Source: Pseudomonas fluorescens (lineage in GTDB: Bacteria > Pseudomonadota > Gammaproteobacteria > Pseudomonadales > Pseudomonadaceae). From it: a stretch of 64,000 nucleotides of DNA. Shown in pieces: positions 36,841-45,821 of this stretch (the first letter of the stretch is position 1; each line of letters begins with the position of its first letter). The stretch covers positions 4,694,501 to 4,758,500 of the forward strand of contig NZ_CP078138.1 in assembly GCF_019212185.1 (NCBI RefSeq), written 5' to 3'. The notes below the pieces were generated by a model. It was not told the DNA's origin. It saw nothing but the letters and a program-made list of their open reading frames with translations, and did no database searches. The position numbers and the translations under genes are program-made.

Positions 36841-37998
36841 ATGCTTTTTACCCAGGAACACGAAGCACTGCGCCGCACCGTTCGACAGTTTGTCGACAGC
36901 GAGATCAATCCCCACGTCGACGAGTGGGAAAAGGCCGGGCGTTTTCCCATCCACGAGATTTTCCGCAAGGCCGGCGACCTCGGTCTGCTGGGCATTTCCA
37001 AGCCGGAAAAATTCGGCGGCATGGGGCTGGACTACAGCTATTCGATTGTTGCCGCCGAAGAGTTCGGGACCATTCGCTGCGGCGGCATTCCGATGTCGAT
37101 CGGCGTACAGACCGACATGTGTACCCCGGCGCTGGCGCGCTTCGGTTCCGATGAGTTGCGTGACGAGTTCCTGCGCCCGGCCATCACCGGCGAGCAGGTC
37201 GGCTGTATCGGCGTCTCGGAAGTCGGCGCCGGGTCCGACGTCGCCGGACTGAAAACCACCGCCCGCAAGGACGGCGACGACTACGTGATCAACGGCAGCA
37301 AGATGTGGATCACTAACTCGCCAAGCGCCGACTTCATCTGCCTGCTGGCAAACACTTCGGACGACAAGGCGCACATCAACAAATCGTTGATCATGGTGCC
37401 GATGAACACGCCCGGAATTTCCCTCAGCTCGCACCTGGACAAATTGGGCATGCGCAGCTCGGAAACCGCCCAAGTGTTTTTCGACAACGTGCGAGTACCG
37501 CAGCGCAATCGCATCGGCCATGAAGGCGCCGGGTTCATGATGCAGATGCTGCAGTTTCAGGAAGAACGCCTGTTTGGCGCGGCCAACATGATCAAGGGCC
37601 TGGAGTACTGCGTCGACAGCACCATCGAGTACTGCAAGGAGCGCAAGACCTTCGGCAATGCCCTGATCGATAACCAGGTGATCCACTTCCGCCTTGCCGA
37701 ACTCTCCACCGAAATCGAATGCCTGCGGGCGCTGGTCTATCAGGCCACCGAGCAATACATCCGCGGCCAGGACGTCACCCGCCTGGCGTCAATGGCCAAG
37801 CTCAAGGCCGGGCGTCTGGGCCGCGAAGTCACCGACAGTTGCCTGCAGTACTGGGGCGGCATGGGCTTCATGTGGGACAACCCGGTGGCCCGCGCCTACC
37901 GTGACGTGCGCCTGGTGTCGATTGGCGGTGGCGCCGACGAAATCATGCTGGGGATCATCTGCAAGTTGATGGGCATCCTGCCGGGGAAGAAAAAATGA
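36841..37998 (+). CDS. atuD: AtuD, citronellyl-CoA dehydrogenase (acyl-CoA dehydrogenase family)
   Basis: A 385-residue FAD enzyme behind AAGGAG. FAD/substrate motifs GCIGVSEVGAGSDVAG and MWITNSPSADF are clear. The usual C-terminal catalytic Glu position holds Gly (SIGGGADEI), while FQEERLFGAANM near residue 240 carries a Glu where isovaleryl-CoA dehydrogenase has its base. That fits a branched substrate. It introduces the 2,3 double bond into citronellyl-CoA, giving geranyl-CoA. Its end overlaps atuE by ATGA. Confidence 0.9.
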   Translation: MLFTQEHEALRRTVRQFVDSEINPHVDEWEKAGRFPIHEIFRKAGDLGLLGISKPEKFGGMGLDYSYSIVAAEEFGTIRCGGIPMSIGVQTDMCTPALARFGSDELRDEFLRPAITGEQVGCIGVSEVGAGSDVAGLKTTARKDGDDYVINGSKMWITNSPSADFICLLANTSDDKAHINKSLIMVPMNTPGISLSSHLDKLGMRSSETAQVFFDNVRVPQRNRIGHEGAGFMMQMLQFQEERLFGAANMIKGLEYCVDSTIEYCKERKTFGNALIDNQVIHFRLAELSTEIECLRALVYQATEQYIRGQDVTRLASMAKLKAGRLGREVTDSCLQYWGGMGFMWDNPVARAYRDVRLVSIGGGADEIMLGIICKLMGILPGKKK

Positions 37999-38792
37999 CC
38001 GCCCTCCCCGCTTGCCAGACCCTGCTGCTGGAACTGCATAACGCGGTGCTGCACATCACCCTGAACCGCGCCGATTGCCGCAATGCCATGAGCCTGCAAA
38101 TGGTCAGCGAATTACGCGCAGTGTTGGCCGCGGTGCGTGATGACCGACAGGTTCGCGCGCTGGTGCTCGGCGGTGCCGGCGGCCACTTCTGCGCCGGTGG
38201 CGACCTCAAGGACATGGCTAACGCCCGCGCCCAGGGCGCTGACGCCTACCGCGAATTGAATCGCGCCTTCGGTGCATTGCTGGAGGAAGCCCAGCACGCC
38301 CCGCAAGTGCTGATCTGCGTGTTGCAAGGCGCAGTGCTCGGCGGTGGTTTTGGCCTGGCCTGCGTCAGTGACATCGCCCTGGCCGATCACCAGGCGCAAT
38401 TCGGTCTGCCAGAAACCAGCCTGGGCCTGCTCCCCGCGCAGATCGCCCCCTTCGTGGTGCAACGCATCGGCCTGACCCAGACCCGGCGCCTGGCCCTCAC
38501 CGCCGCCCGCTTCAATGGCCTCGAAGCCCATCGACTGGGACTGGTGCACTTTGTCGAGCACGACCCGCAAGCGCTGGCCGAACGCCTCGATGCGGTGCTC
38601 GTCGATGTCCTGCGCTGCGCGCCGGGGGCCAATGCCGTCACCAAGGCGCTGTTGCTGGCCAGCACCGAACAGCCGCTGGGCCCTTTGCTCGACCAGGCCG
38701 CCGAATGGTTCAGCACCGCCGTGACCGGTGCGGAAGGCATCGAAGGCACTCTGGCTTTTGTGCAAAAACGCAAACCGAACTGGGTCTCCTGA
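37995..38792 (+). CDS. atuE: AtuE, isohexenylglutaconyl-CoA hydratase (crotonase family)
   Basis: A 265-residue crotonase-fold enzyme. The oxyanion-hole segments GGAGGHFCAGGDLKDM (about residues 57-72) and LQGAVLGGGFGLACVSDIALADHQAQFGLPETSLGLLP (about 112-150) are intact, including the Glu of the LPE motif. It adds water to isohexenylglutaconyl-CoA, the product of the carboxylase. Four-base overlap with atuD. The assignment over the related LiuC rests on operon order. Confidence 0.9.
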   Translation: MTALPACQTLLLELHNAVLHITLNRADCRNAMSLQMVSELRAVLAAVRDDRQVRALVLGGAGGHFCAGGDLKDMANARAQGADAYRELNRAFGALLEEAQHAPQVLICVLQGAVLGGGFGLACVSDIALADHQAQFGLPETSLGLLPAQIAPFVVQRIGLTQTRRLALTAARFNGLEAHRLGLVHFVEHDPQALAERLDAVLVDVLRCAPGANAVTKALLLASTEQPLGPLLDQAAEWFSTAVTGAEGIEGTLAFVQKRKPNWVS

Positions 38793-38817
38793 CCACTCAC
38801 CCTTGGGGAACTCAAGC

Positions 38818-40779
38818 ATGCCGACCTTGCGCAAAATCCTCATCGCCAACCGCGGTGAAATTGCCTGCCGCATCCAGCGCACCGCCCAAGCCCTGGGCTA
38901 TCGTACGGTGGCAGTATTCAGCGATGCCGATGCCGACGCCCTGCACGTTCGCCTGGCCGATGAAGCCGTGCACATCGGCCCGTCTGCCGTGGCCCAGTCC
39001 TACCTCAATTCGGCAGCGATCATCGACGCCGCCCGGCGCAGCGGTGCCGATGCGGTCCATCCCGGCTACGGTTTTCTTTCGGAAAACGCCGGATTCGCCG
39101 CTGCCTGCCTTGAAGCCGGCCTGATTTTTATTGGTCCAAGCCCTGAAGCCATCGAACTAATGGGAAGCAAGCGCCTGTCGAAGCTCGCCATGCTTGACGC
39201 CGGCGTACCGTGCATTGGCGGTTACCAGGGTGCCGAGCAGGACGATGCGACCTTGGCGCGCGAGGCCGGGCGCATCGGTTTTCCGTTGATGATCAAGGCC
39301 AGCGCCGGGGGTGGCGGACGGGGCATGCGCCTGGTGGAGAGTGCCGAACAGTTGCCGGAACAACTGCGCACGGCTCGCTCCGAAGCCCTGCATGCATTCG
39401 GCAGTGACGAGTTGATCCTGGAACAGGCGTTGATCGATCCGCGTCATGTGGAAATCCAGTTGTTCGGAGACCAGCACGGCCAGCTGGTGTACCTGGCGGA
39501 ACGCGATTGTTCGATCCAGCGCCGGCATCAGAAAGTCATCGAAGAAGCACCGTGCCCGGTGATGACGCCCGAGTTGCGTCGGGCCATGGGCGAGGCGGCC
39601 ATCAAGGCAGCCCGAGCGGTGAACTACGTCGGCGCCGGCACCGTCGAGTTTCTGCTCGATAGCCGTGGGCAGTTTTATTTCCTGGAGATGAATACCCGCC
39701 TGCAGGTCGAGCATCCGGTGACCGAGCTGATTACCGGGCTGGACCTGGTGGCCTGGCAACTGAATATCGCCGCAGGCTTGCCGCTGCCGTTGTCCCAGGA
39801 GCAGGTCGAAATCAACGGCCATGCCATCGAAGTGCGGTTGTACGCCGAAGATCCGGCCCAGGGTTTCCTGCCGCAGACCGGACAGATCAGCCACTGGGCG
39901 CCGGCTCTGGAAGACGGGGTGCGCATCGACCACGGCCTGCTCGAAGGCCAGCAGGTCAGCCCCTTCTACGACCCTATGCTGGGCAAGGTGATTGCCTGGG
40001 GAGCCACCCGCGAGGAGGCCCGGCGTAAATTGCTGCGGGCGATCGAAGACTCGGTCCTGCTGGGGGTGCAGACCAACCAGCGCCTGCTCGCGGCGCTGCT
40101 TGATCATCCGGGTTTCGTCGCCGGGGAATTCAGCACCGGTTTTATCCCTAAGCACTTCCACGACCATCCGAGCCTGAAGCCCCACGCGCCCAGTGCCGCG
40201 GAGTTGGCAGTCGCGGCGGCGTTGTTCTATCACCAATCGGCTCGCGTCCATGCGCCCGGACTGAATGGTTGGCGCAACAACAGCGGCGCGCCGCTGCAAC
40301 AGCAGATCGGCCTGCAGGAGGCACGCTGGGGCACTGAAATAGCAGCGCTGGGCGAAGCACAGTTGAGTGTTCAAGTGGCGGGCGAATCCGTGGTCTTGCA
40401 CCTGCTGGAGATCACCCCGCGAGTCGCCCATCTACAGATCAATGGCCTGCGCCGACGCTATCCCTATGCCTTTAACGGCGGGCAACTGTGGCTGTGGACT
40501 CGCCCGGGCGCCCTGGTGCTGCAGGATCTGACCCTGGCGCCTGTCGCCGGCCAGACCAGCCTTGCCAGCGGCACACTGAAAGCGCCGATGGATGGGGCGA
40601 TTGTCGATGTGCTGGTCAGCGAAGGCAGCCAGGTCAACAAGGGCCAACTGCTGCTGGTGCTGGAGGCGATGAAGATGGAGCACCCGCTTAAGGCCGGCAT
40701 TGACGGGGTGATCAAACGCCTGCAGGTCAACCCGGGCGACCAGGTGAAAAACCGCCAGATCCTGCTGGAGGTTGAATAA
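38818..40779 (+). CDS. atuF: AtuF, geranyl-CoA carboxylase alpha subunit (biotin carboxylase/BCCP)
   Basis: A 653-residue protein starting MPTLRKILIANRGEIACRI. Biotin carboxylase domain to about 445 with ATP-grasp loop IKASAGGGGRGMRLV and EMNTRLQVEHPVTELI, a BT-like linker, and a C-terminal biotinyl domain with Lys in VLEAMKMEHPL. With AtuC it carboxylates geranyl-CoA. ATG 38818 is the true start; the open frame back to 38728 runs through atuE. Last atu gene here: atuG and atuH, which follow in P. aeruginosa, are absent and an exonuclease gene comes next. Confidence 0.92.
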   Translation: MPTLRKILIANRGEIACRIQRTAQALGYRTVAVFSDADADALHVRLADEAVHIGPSAVAQSYLNSAAIIDAARRSGADAVHPGYGFLSENAGFAAACLEAGLIFIGPSPEAIELMGSKRLSKLAMLDAGVPCIGGYQGAEQDDATLAREAGRIGFPLMIKASAGGGGRGMRLVESAEQLPEQLRTARSEALHAFGSDELILEQALIDPRHVEIQLFGDQHGQLVYLAERDCSIQRRHQKVIEEAPCPVMTPELRRAMGEAAIKAARAVNYVGAGTVEFLLDSRGQFYFLEMNTRLQVEHPVTELITGLDLVAWQLNIAAGLPLPLSQEQVEINGHAIEVRLYAEDPAQGFLPQTGQISHWAPALEDGVRIDHGLLEGQQVSPFYDPMLGKVIAWGATREEARRKLLRAIEDSVLLGVQTNQRLLAALLDHPGFVAGEFSTGFIPKHFHDHPSLKPHAPSAAELAVAAALFYHQSARVHAPGLNGWRNNSGAPLQQQIGLQEARWGTEIAALGEAQLSVQVAGESVVLHLLEITPRVAHLQINGLRRRYPYAFNGGQLWLWTRPGALVLQDLTLAPVAGQTSLASGTLKAPMDGAIVDVLVSEGSQVNKGQLLLVLEAMKMEHPLKAGIDGVIKRLQVNPGDQVKNRQILLEVE

Positions 40780-40849
40780 GCCGCTAGGCGGATCCGCCGG
40801 GTTTGGCTACGCTCAGCCACATCAGTGCGCGGATATCAGGAAAGCGGCG

Positions 40850-41398
40850 ATGCCTCATTGGCTGGTAATTGATCTTGAAGCAACAACCGATGACGGTGGC
40901 TGGCCGATTGAAGAGATGGAAATCATCGAAATCGGCGCCACCCTGGTCAATCGCCAGGGCCGCGAGCTGGACCATTTCCAGCGGTTTGTGCGGCCCCAGC
41001 GACGCCCCCTGCTGACGCCATTCTGTCGGGAACTGACCCATATCACCCAGGCCAACATCGACTCGGCCCAGCCGCTGGCCGAGGTCTGGGCGCTGTTCGA
41101 GCGCTGGCTCGGCCAGCACCACAGCCGCCTGGAAGGCTGGGCCAGTTGGGGCGACTACGATCGTCGGCAATTGCTTCAGGAATGGCAGCGCCTGCAACTC
41201 GACAGCGCCCTGAGCCGCGTGCCGCACATGAACCTCAAGCAGCGCTTCGCCAAGGCCCGGCGCCTGGAGCGGCCGTTGGGGCTCAATGCCGCCCTGCAAC
41301 TGGCCGGCCTGCAATTCAGCGGGCAACAACACCGGGCGCTGGAGGATGCGCGCAACACCGCGCGCCTGCTGCCGCTGACACTGCCGGCCAATCCTTGA
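40850..41398 (+). CDS. DEDDh-family 3'-5' exonuclease
   Basis: A 182-residue RNase T/DnaQ-like exonuclease. Exo I is HWLVIDLEATTDDGGWP (Asp, Glu), Exo II includes LTHITQANIDSAQPL and WASWGDYDRRQL, and Exo III is HRALEDARNTARLL (His..Asp), all metal-binding positions present. It resembles the stand-alone KapD/ERI-1-like group that trims RNA or DNA 3' ends. ATG 40850 is used with AGGAAAG upstream; the open frame to 40772 overlaps atuF. Physiological substrate unknown. Confidence 0.88.
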   Translation: MPHWLVIDLEATTDDGGWPIEEMEIIEIGATLVNRQGRELDHFQRFVRPQRRPLLTPFCRELTHITQANIDSAQPLAEVWALFERWLGQHHSRLEGWASWGDYDRRQLLQEWQRLQLDSALSRVPHMNLKQRFAKARRLERPLGLNAALQLAGLQFSGQQHRALEDARNTARLLPLTLPANP

Positions 41399-41471
41399 GG
41401 GCAACAGGTGACGGGCGAAATGGCCTTGTGCATACTGGCCGGCCTTTTTAGCCCTTTTCGAGGAACCGCCC

Positions 41472-41756
41472 ATGTTTAAAGTCAACGAGTACTTCGACGG
41501 CACCGTCAAGTCGATCGCCTTCGGCACCGCCGAAGGTCCGGCTACCATCGGCGTCATGGCACCGGGCGAATATGAATTTGGCACCAGCCAGCGCGAAGTC
41601 ATGCACGTGGTTTCCGGTGCGCTGACCGTCAAGTTGCCTGAGAGCACCGACTGGCAGACCTTTGCCGCCGGCAGCCAGTTCAACGTCCCGGCCAACAGCA
41701 AGTTCCAGCTGAAAGTCGCGGTCGACACGGCCTACCTGTGCGAATACCTCGCTTAA
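41472..41756 (+). CDS. ppnP: PpnP, pyrimidine/purine nucleoside phosphorylase
   Basis: A 94-residue single-domain cupin-fold protein (formerly DUF1255, YaiE): [17 protein letters not shown] at the start and [28 protein letters not shown] in the middle are family marks. It splits several nucleosides with phosphate into base and ribose 1-phosphate. Full length, behind CGAGGAA. It stands alone and ends in a strong terminator. Confidence 0.93.
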   Translation: MFKVNEYFDGTVKSIAFGTAEGPATIGVMAPGEYEFGTSQREVMHVVSGALTVKLPESTDWQTFAAGSQFNVPANSKFQLKVAVDTAYLCEYLA

Positions 41757-41773
41757 GGCAATCCGCTAAAACA

Positions 41774-41805
41774 AAAATGCCCGTGTCGCAGGACACGGGC
41801 ATTTT
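41774..41805 (+). terminator. Bidirectional intrinsic terminator
   Basis: A perfect stem AAATGCCCGTGTC with GACACGGGCATTT, 4-base loop GCAG in the hairpin, A run before and T run after. It ends ppnP and, on the other strand, the MOSC gene. Confidence 0.9.
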
Positions 41806-41824
41806 GCGTTCAGGGCTTAAGGTT

Positions 41825-42631
41825 TCATTCGAGAATGGTCACCGGCATGCCGACTTCGAGCAAGCCGTTGGCGTCATTCACCAAGTTCTGCCCGAACATC
41901 GCGCCATCCGTCTGGGCGCGGTATTTCTGCAGCGTTGCCAGTGGCTCGCGGTCCTCACTGCGCACGCCAGTCTGCGGATCAATGGTGGTGAGGATGCAGC
42001 GCGAGCACGGCTTGACCACCCGAAACTCGACGTCGCCGATCAGGATGCGTTTCCAACCATCCTCGGCGAACGCCTCTGCGCCCTCGATCACCAGGTTCGG
42101 CCGGAACCTGAGCATTTCCAGCGGGCGACCGACCTTCTGTACCAAATCATCCAGCGACGCCTGACCAATCAACAACAATGGATAGCCGTCGGCGAAAGCG
42201 ACTTTGTCATCGTCGCGGCCATAACCCGCCTCGGTGAGGCGCGCACGATCTTCCGGCACCTGCACCAGTCGAGTCGGCTTGCCAATGAACTCGCTGACCC
42301 AGGCCGCAGCAGCAGCGCCGGCGTCCGGAACGCGCAAGGTATCGCGCCAGATGGTCACGCCACGCAATTGGGCATCGTCGGCGGGCAAGTCCACTTCAAT
42401 CGATGAATGCCCGGGCGCGGCCAGGGTCAAGCCGCCGGCAGGATTCCACAGCGCCGACAACTGACTCATGCTCGGCACCGCACGCTGCGTCAGGAAGCGC
42501 CCGCAGGCCTCATCCACCAACATCCAGCGACGGTCACCGGCCAGCCCCAGCTTGTCGAGGCTCGCCTGGTGCAGGGCCTGGCCCTTGCCGGATTTCAGTG
42601 GAAAACGGTAAAGCGCACTCAGACGCAACAT
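41825..42631 (-). CDS. MOSC-domain protein (YcbX-like, molybdenum cofactor enzyme)
   Basis: A 268-residue protein. The N-terminal MOSC beta-barrel (LRLSALYRFPLKSGKGQALHQASLDKLGLAGDRRWMLVDE) and MOSC core (RFRPNLVIEGAEAFAEDGWKRILIGDVEFRVVKPCSRCILTTIDPQTG) are clear; the Cys in VKPCSRC is the molybdenum-binding candidate. Such proteins reduce N-hydroxylated compounds in E. coli (YcbX); unlike YcbX this one lacks the C-terminal ferredoxin domain and needs a separate electron donor. Start ATG 42631 has AGGGAG upstream. Confidence 0.88.
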   Translation of the reverse strand: MLRLSALYRFPLKSGKGQALHQASLDKLGLAGDRRWMLVDEACGRFLTQRAVPSMSQLSALWNPAGGLTLAAPGHSSIEVDLPADDAQLRGVTIWRDTLRVPDAGAAAAAWVSEFIGKPTRLVQVPEDRARLTEAGYGRDDDKVAFADGYPLLLIGQASLDDLVQKVGRPLEMLRFRPNLVIEGAEAFAEDGWKRILIGDVEFRVVKPCSRCILTTIDPQTGVRSEDREPLATLQKYRAQTDGAMFGQNLVNDANGLLEVGMPVTILE

Positions 42632-42732
42632 GGCCAGCTCCCTGTTAGGCAAAGCGCCACCCTATACGAGCTTTGGCGCTGAATCAAAGGCTGATGCCAG
42701 GCGCCTGGCCACCCGCCGTCATTGCGCGATGA

Positions 42733-43668
42733 TCAGGCCGGGACTTGATCAAGCAACAGACGCTGGCGCACCACGTCGACCAACTTGTCCGGCTGGAATT
42801 TCGAGAGGAAGTTGTCGCAACCAACCTTCTTCACCATCGACTCGTTGAAGCTGCCGGACAACGAGGTATGCAGCACCACGTACAGGCTGCGCAGGCGCGG
42901 ATCGTTGCGGATTTCGGTGGTCAGGCGATAGCCATCCATTTCCGGCATCTCCGCGTCGGTGAAGACCATCAGCAGCTTTTCGCTCATGTCCACGCCGCTG
43001 TCCGCCCAGCTTTTGAGCATCCTCAACGCCTTGAGGCCATCACTGGCAATGTGCATCTTCACCCCCAATTGGCCAAGAGTCTCGCGCAGTTGCGCCAGGG
43101 CCACGTTGGAATCGTCCACCAGCAGCACTTCACGTCCGCGAGCCTGCTCCAGCAGCGGGTCTTCGAGCTTCTCGCGCGAGACCTTGGCGCTGTAGGGAAC
43201 GATTTCCGCCAGGACTTTTTCCACGTCGATGATCTCGACCAACTGCTCGTCGACCTTGCTGATGGCCGTCAGGTAGTGCTGGCGGCCCGCGCTGGAAGGC
43301 GGCGGCAGAATGGCTTCCCAGTTCATGTTGACGATGCGATCCACGCCCCCCACCAGGAACGCCTGCACCGAGCGGTTGTACTCAGTGACGATGATGGTGC
43401 TGTTGACCCCGGGCACCAGCGGGCGCATGCCAATGGCCTGGGACAGGTCGATGACCGGCAGGGTCTGACCGCGCAGATTGACCACCCCGCAGACAAAGGG
43501 ATGACGGTGTGGCATCAGGGTCAGCTTGGGGAGTTGCAGGACCTCCTGAACCTTGAACACGTTGATCGCGAACAATTGCCGACCGGCGAGGCGGAACATG
43601 AGAATTTCCAGGCGGTTCTCACCCACCAGTTGGGTGCGTTGATCTACCGTGTCGAGAATGCCGGCCAT
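42733..43668 (-). CDS. cheV: CheV, chemotaxis coupling protein (CheW plus receiver)
   Basis: A 311-residue protein. CheW domain at residues 15-165 (FRLAGRQLFAINVFKVQEVLQLPKLTLMPHRHPFVCGVVNLRGQTLPVIDLSQAIG) and a receiver at about 180-305 with DDSN, phosphoacceptor Asp in MVFTDAEMPEMDG and Lys in FLSKFQ. It links chemoreceptors to CheA and may dampen signalling when phosphorylated. Start ATG 43668 has AGGAG upstream. A FliA-type promoter lies 42 bases before the start, tying it to the flagellar class IV genes. Confidence 0.93.
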   Translation of the reverse strand: MAGILDTVDQRTQLVGENRLEILMFRLAGRQLFAINVFKVQEVLQLPKLTLMPHRHPFVCGVVNLRGQTLPVIDLSQAIGMRPLVPGVNSTIIVTEYNRSVQAFLVGGVDRIVNMNWEAILPPPSSAGRQHYLTAISKVDEQLVEIIDVEKVLAEIVPYSAKVSREKLEDPLLEQARGREVLLVDDSNVALAQLRETLGQLGVKMHIASDGLKALRMLKSWADSGVDMSEKLLMVFTDAEMPEMDGYRLTTEIRNDPRLRSLYVVLHTSLSGSFNESMVKKVGCDNFLSKFQPDKLVDVVRQRLLLDQVPA

Positions 43669-43709
43669 TAAAGACTCCTGGGGGGGTTCGATGAATTCAG
43701 TCATGCAGC

Positions 43710-43736
43710 GTATCGGCGTACGCGAGCACATCTTGA
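43710..43736 (-). promoter_or_regulatory. FliA (sigma-28) promoter of cheV
   Basis: On the minus strand TCAAGATG (43729-43736), an 11-bp spacer and GCCGATAC (43710-43717). This matches the sigma-28 consensus (TAAAGTTT, N11, GCCGATAA) in both boxes and exact spacing. Confidence 0.85.
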
Positions 43737-44177
43737 CTGCTGAAATAACGGCTTCGGCAAAAAAATTGATGTCGAACTGACATCATGCTCTACTGGGTGA
43801 GCCATTGTTCCCGTCTCTTTAGCGCAACACCTGCCGGCAATCCACCTGCGCTGACCCCTTATCAGGGATTCCCCTATGGGCAATCGGGACCACCCTGATA
43901 TTCGCGATATCTAATTGCCATTAATGTGACGCCATTCTCATTGCATGAATGGAGTCAGGCTTTTGTTTTTGATCATGGAGCCGAAACCCGGCCCTTTCGA
44001 TACCCCATCAAAACACTCAATCAGAGAATGGCGGCCCAGCGCCGCTTCGACAATTCGCAGCGCCACAGACGAAAAACCGGAACCGTCCTACAGACTTGGT
44101 TCGACGGCTAGCAGTAACTTACTCCCGTTCACCCGACGCCCCATTGCATCACCTGACTTCAGGTCGTGGAGAAAAGC
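43737..44177. other. Long gap between cheV and the Hpt-like gene
   Basis: About 440 bases without a supported gene. It holds a 7-bp perfect inverted repeat TGATGTC/GACATCA (43767-43785, 5-base centre), AT-rich stretches around 43900-43930 that may carry the promoter of the plus-strand gene, and two short open frames without ribosome sites. A leader RNA cannot be excluded. Confidence 0.4.
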
Positions 44178-44645
44178 ATGTTGAACGAACGGAAAAACTG
44201 GAATCCCCGCCTACCTGAATTTCTGGTCGAAGCCGAGACACTGCTCGCCCGATCCGAGGAATGCCTGGTCCATTTGCAACTCATCAGAAACGATGCGGAT
44301 GCCGTCCGCTGCCTGCTCGATACGTTGCAGGTCCTGGCTAACCGCGCGGATGTACTGGCGCTTGGCACTGTTTCGCGGTTCGCCAACGGTATCCATGCCG
44401 TACTCAGCCAGGCCCACCGACAAGTCGACCTGCACGCCCAAGCGCTGGATTCCTTGCAGGCGTGCCTGACGTTGATGGCCTGGCAACTTGAACTGGTCGA
44501 TCTCCATACGGGCGAACTCGGCCTTGACACCGAGGAGCAAGCAGCCCTCCTGGAACGCCTGACCCTGGACCTCAACGGCGCCCCCTTGCAGTTCTCAGTT
44601 CCTGCCACTGGCTTTGCTCCCCCGTTACAGGCAAAGCGCGCGTGA
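44178..44645 (+). CDS. Degenerate Hpt-like helical protein
   Basis: A 155-residue, all-helical, leucine-rich protein. The first half (PEFLVEAETLLARSEECLVHLQ... RCLLDTLQVLANRADVLALGTVSRFANGIHAVL) looks like an Hpt/CheA-P1 bundle, but where a phosphotransfer protein has HTLKG it reads DTLQV: the phosphoacceptor His is Asp. So it may bind a receiver or kinase without passing phosphate. ATG 44178 follows TGGAG; the GTG at 44166 is less likely. It is downstream of cheV (opposite strand) and 280 bases ahead of a histidine-kinase gene. Family is inferred by eye. Confidence 0.65.
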   Translation: MLNERKNWNPRLPEFLVEAETLLARSEECLVHLQLIRNDADAVRCLLDTLQVLANRADVLALGTVSRFANGIHAVLSQAHRQVDLHAQALDSLQACLTLMAWQLELVDLHTGELGLDTEEQAALLERLTLDLNGAPLQFSVPATGFAPPLQAKRA

Positions 44646-44927
44646 GATCCACCGACGGCCCGCCGCCCCCCTCTGCCCCCAAAGCCGGCCGACGATGAAG
44701 TTGCAAGCTGGCCGGTTCCATGGCGCGACCCGGCATCTATTAGGTGGTAACATGCGCACCAAATAATTGACGCTACATTAATGGCACTCTGGATCCAGAG
44801 CGGCACCCGATCCTTACAGTGCAAAACTCGTTGTTGACTTGCAGACTGCTCCGATTTGAAGCCGACCACTCCAGTCAATCCACCTGACCGGCCAGCCCAC
44901 AACGAACATCCATGGGTCCTCCGCGCC

Positions 44928-45821
44928 ATGCACGCCAGCCTCAGATCAGTCACCGCCTGGCGCCCCTCTCGACAAAACGTTCAGCGACTGACCCTGTTGC
45001 TCTGCATCGGCACGGCATTGGGTTGTCTGGCGACCTATTACCTGTCCCTGCCATTGCCACTGCCCCTGGTTGTGCTGAGCCTGAGCGCAGCGGGCGGCGT
45101 GTTTCACCAGTACCTGCGGTTGCGCAGGTCGATCAAGTTCCAACCCCAGGAGCTGGCCGACCGCCTGTTGCAGGTTCAGGAGAACGAACGTCATCGATTG
45201 AGTCGCGAATTGCACGACGATATCGGCCAGTTACTGACCGCAGCCAAACTGCAAAACGAATGGCTGCGGCGCCGCCTGCCGGCGGAACTGCAAAGCCACT
45301 GCGGTGTAGTGGGCGAGACCCTGGAAGAAACCCTGGCAAAAGTGCGCGATGTGTCCGCAGCGCTCAACCCCAGGCAACTTTCCAGCCTGGGTCTGGAAGC
45401 CAGTTTACGCGCCCATCTGCTCAAGACGCTGGCCAAAACCAGCGTGCACTGGAGCCTGGAGTGCCAGCAACAGCTCAATGGAATTGCCGAGGAGATGGCC
45501 GTGGCAGCGTTCCGCATCACCCAGGAAGCCACGACCAATGTTCTGCGCCACGCCCAGGCCAACAATTTGTGGGTCCGCCTGCAACGTACACCAGAAGGGC
45601 TCGCGCTGCGCATCAGTGATGATGGGCAAGGCTTTGCCCCGGCCACTTGTCCAGCCCAGGAGGGTCAGCGCGGCATGTCGGGCATGGCGGAACGGGTTGA
45701 ACAACTCGGCGGCACACTGACGATTACCAGCGCGCCAGGCGAGGGCACGCAAATCGATGCACTGTTTCCCTGGACACCCCGCACCCTCCAACGAGCCAAC
45801 ACGAATAAGGTTGCCCATTGA
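44928..45821 (+). CDS. NarL-type sensor histidine kinase (HisKA_3)
   Basis: A kinase of about 297 residues with two adjacent N-terminal membrane helices (LTLLLCIGTALGCLATYYL and PLPLVVLSLSAAGGVFH) and almost no periplasmic part. The dimerisation helix ENERHRLSRELHDDIGQLLTA carries the phospho-His, and the HATPase has ITQEATTNVLRHA and DDGQGF. The start is uncertain: ATG 44928 is used, while TTG 44856 would add 24 residues of poor codon use; neither has a good ribosome site. It overlaps the response-regulator gene. The stimulus is unknown, possibly sensed in the membrane. Confidence 0.82.
   Translation: MHASLRSVTAWRPSRQNVQRLTLLLCIGTALGCLATYYLSLPLPLPLVVLSLSAAGGVFHQYLRLRRSIKFQPQELADRLLQVQENERHRLSRELHDDIGQLLTAAKLQNEWLRRRLPAELQSHCGVVGETLEETLAKVRDVSAALNPRQLSSLGLEASLRAHLLKTLAKTSVHWSLECQQQLNGIAEEMAVAAFRITQEATTNVLRHAQANNLWVRLQRTPEGLALRISDDGQGFAPATCPAQEGQRGMSGMAERVEQLGGTLTITSAPGEGTQIDALFPWTPRTLQRANTNKVAH

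Noticed and set aside
43926..44184. Two short plus-strand frames between cheV and the Hpt-like gene
   Set aside because: No ribosome site, composition not gene-like, and the second runs into the supported gene in another frame.
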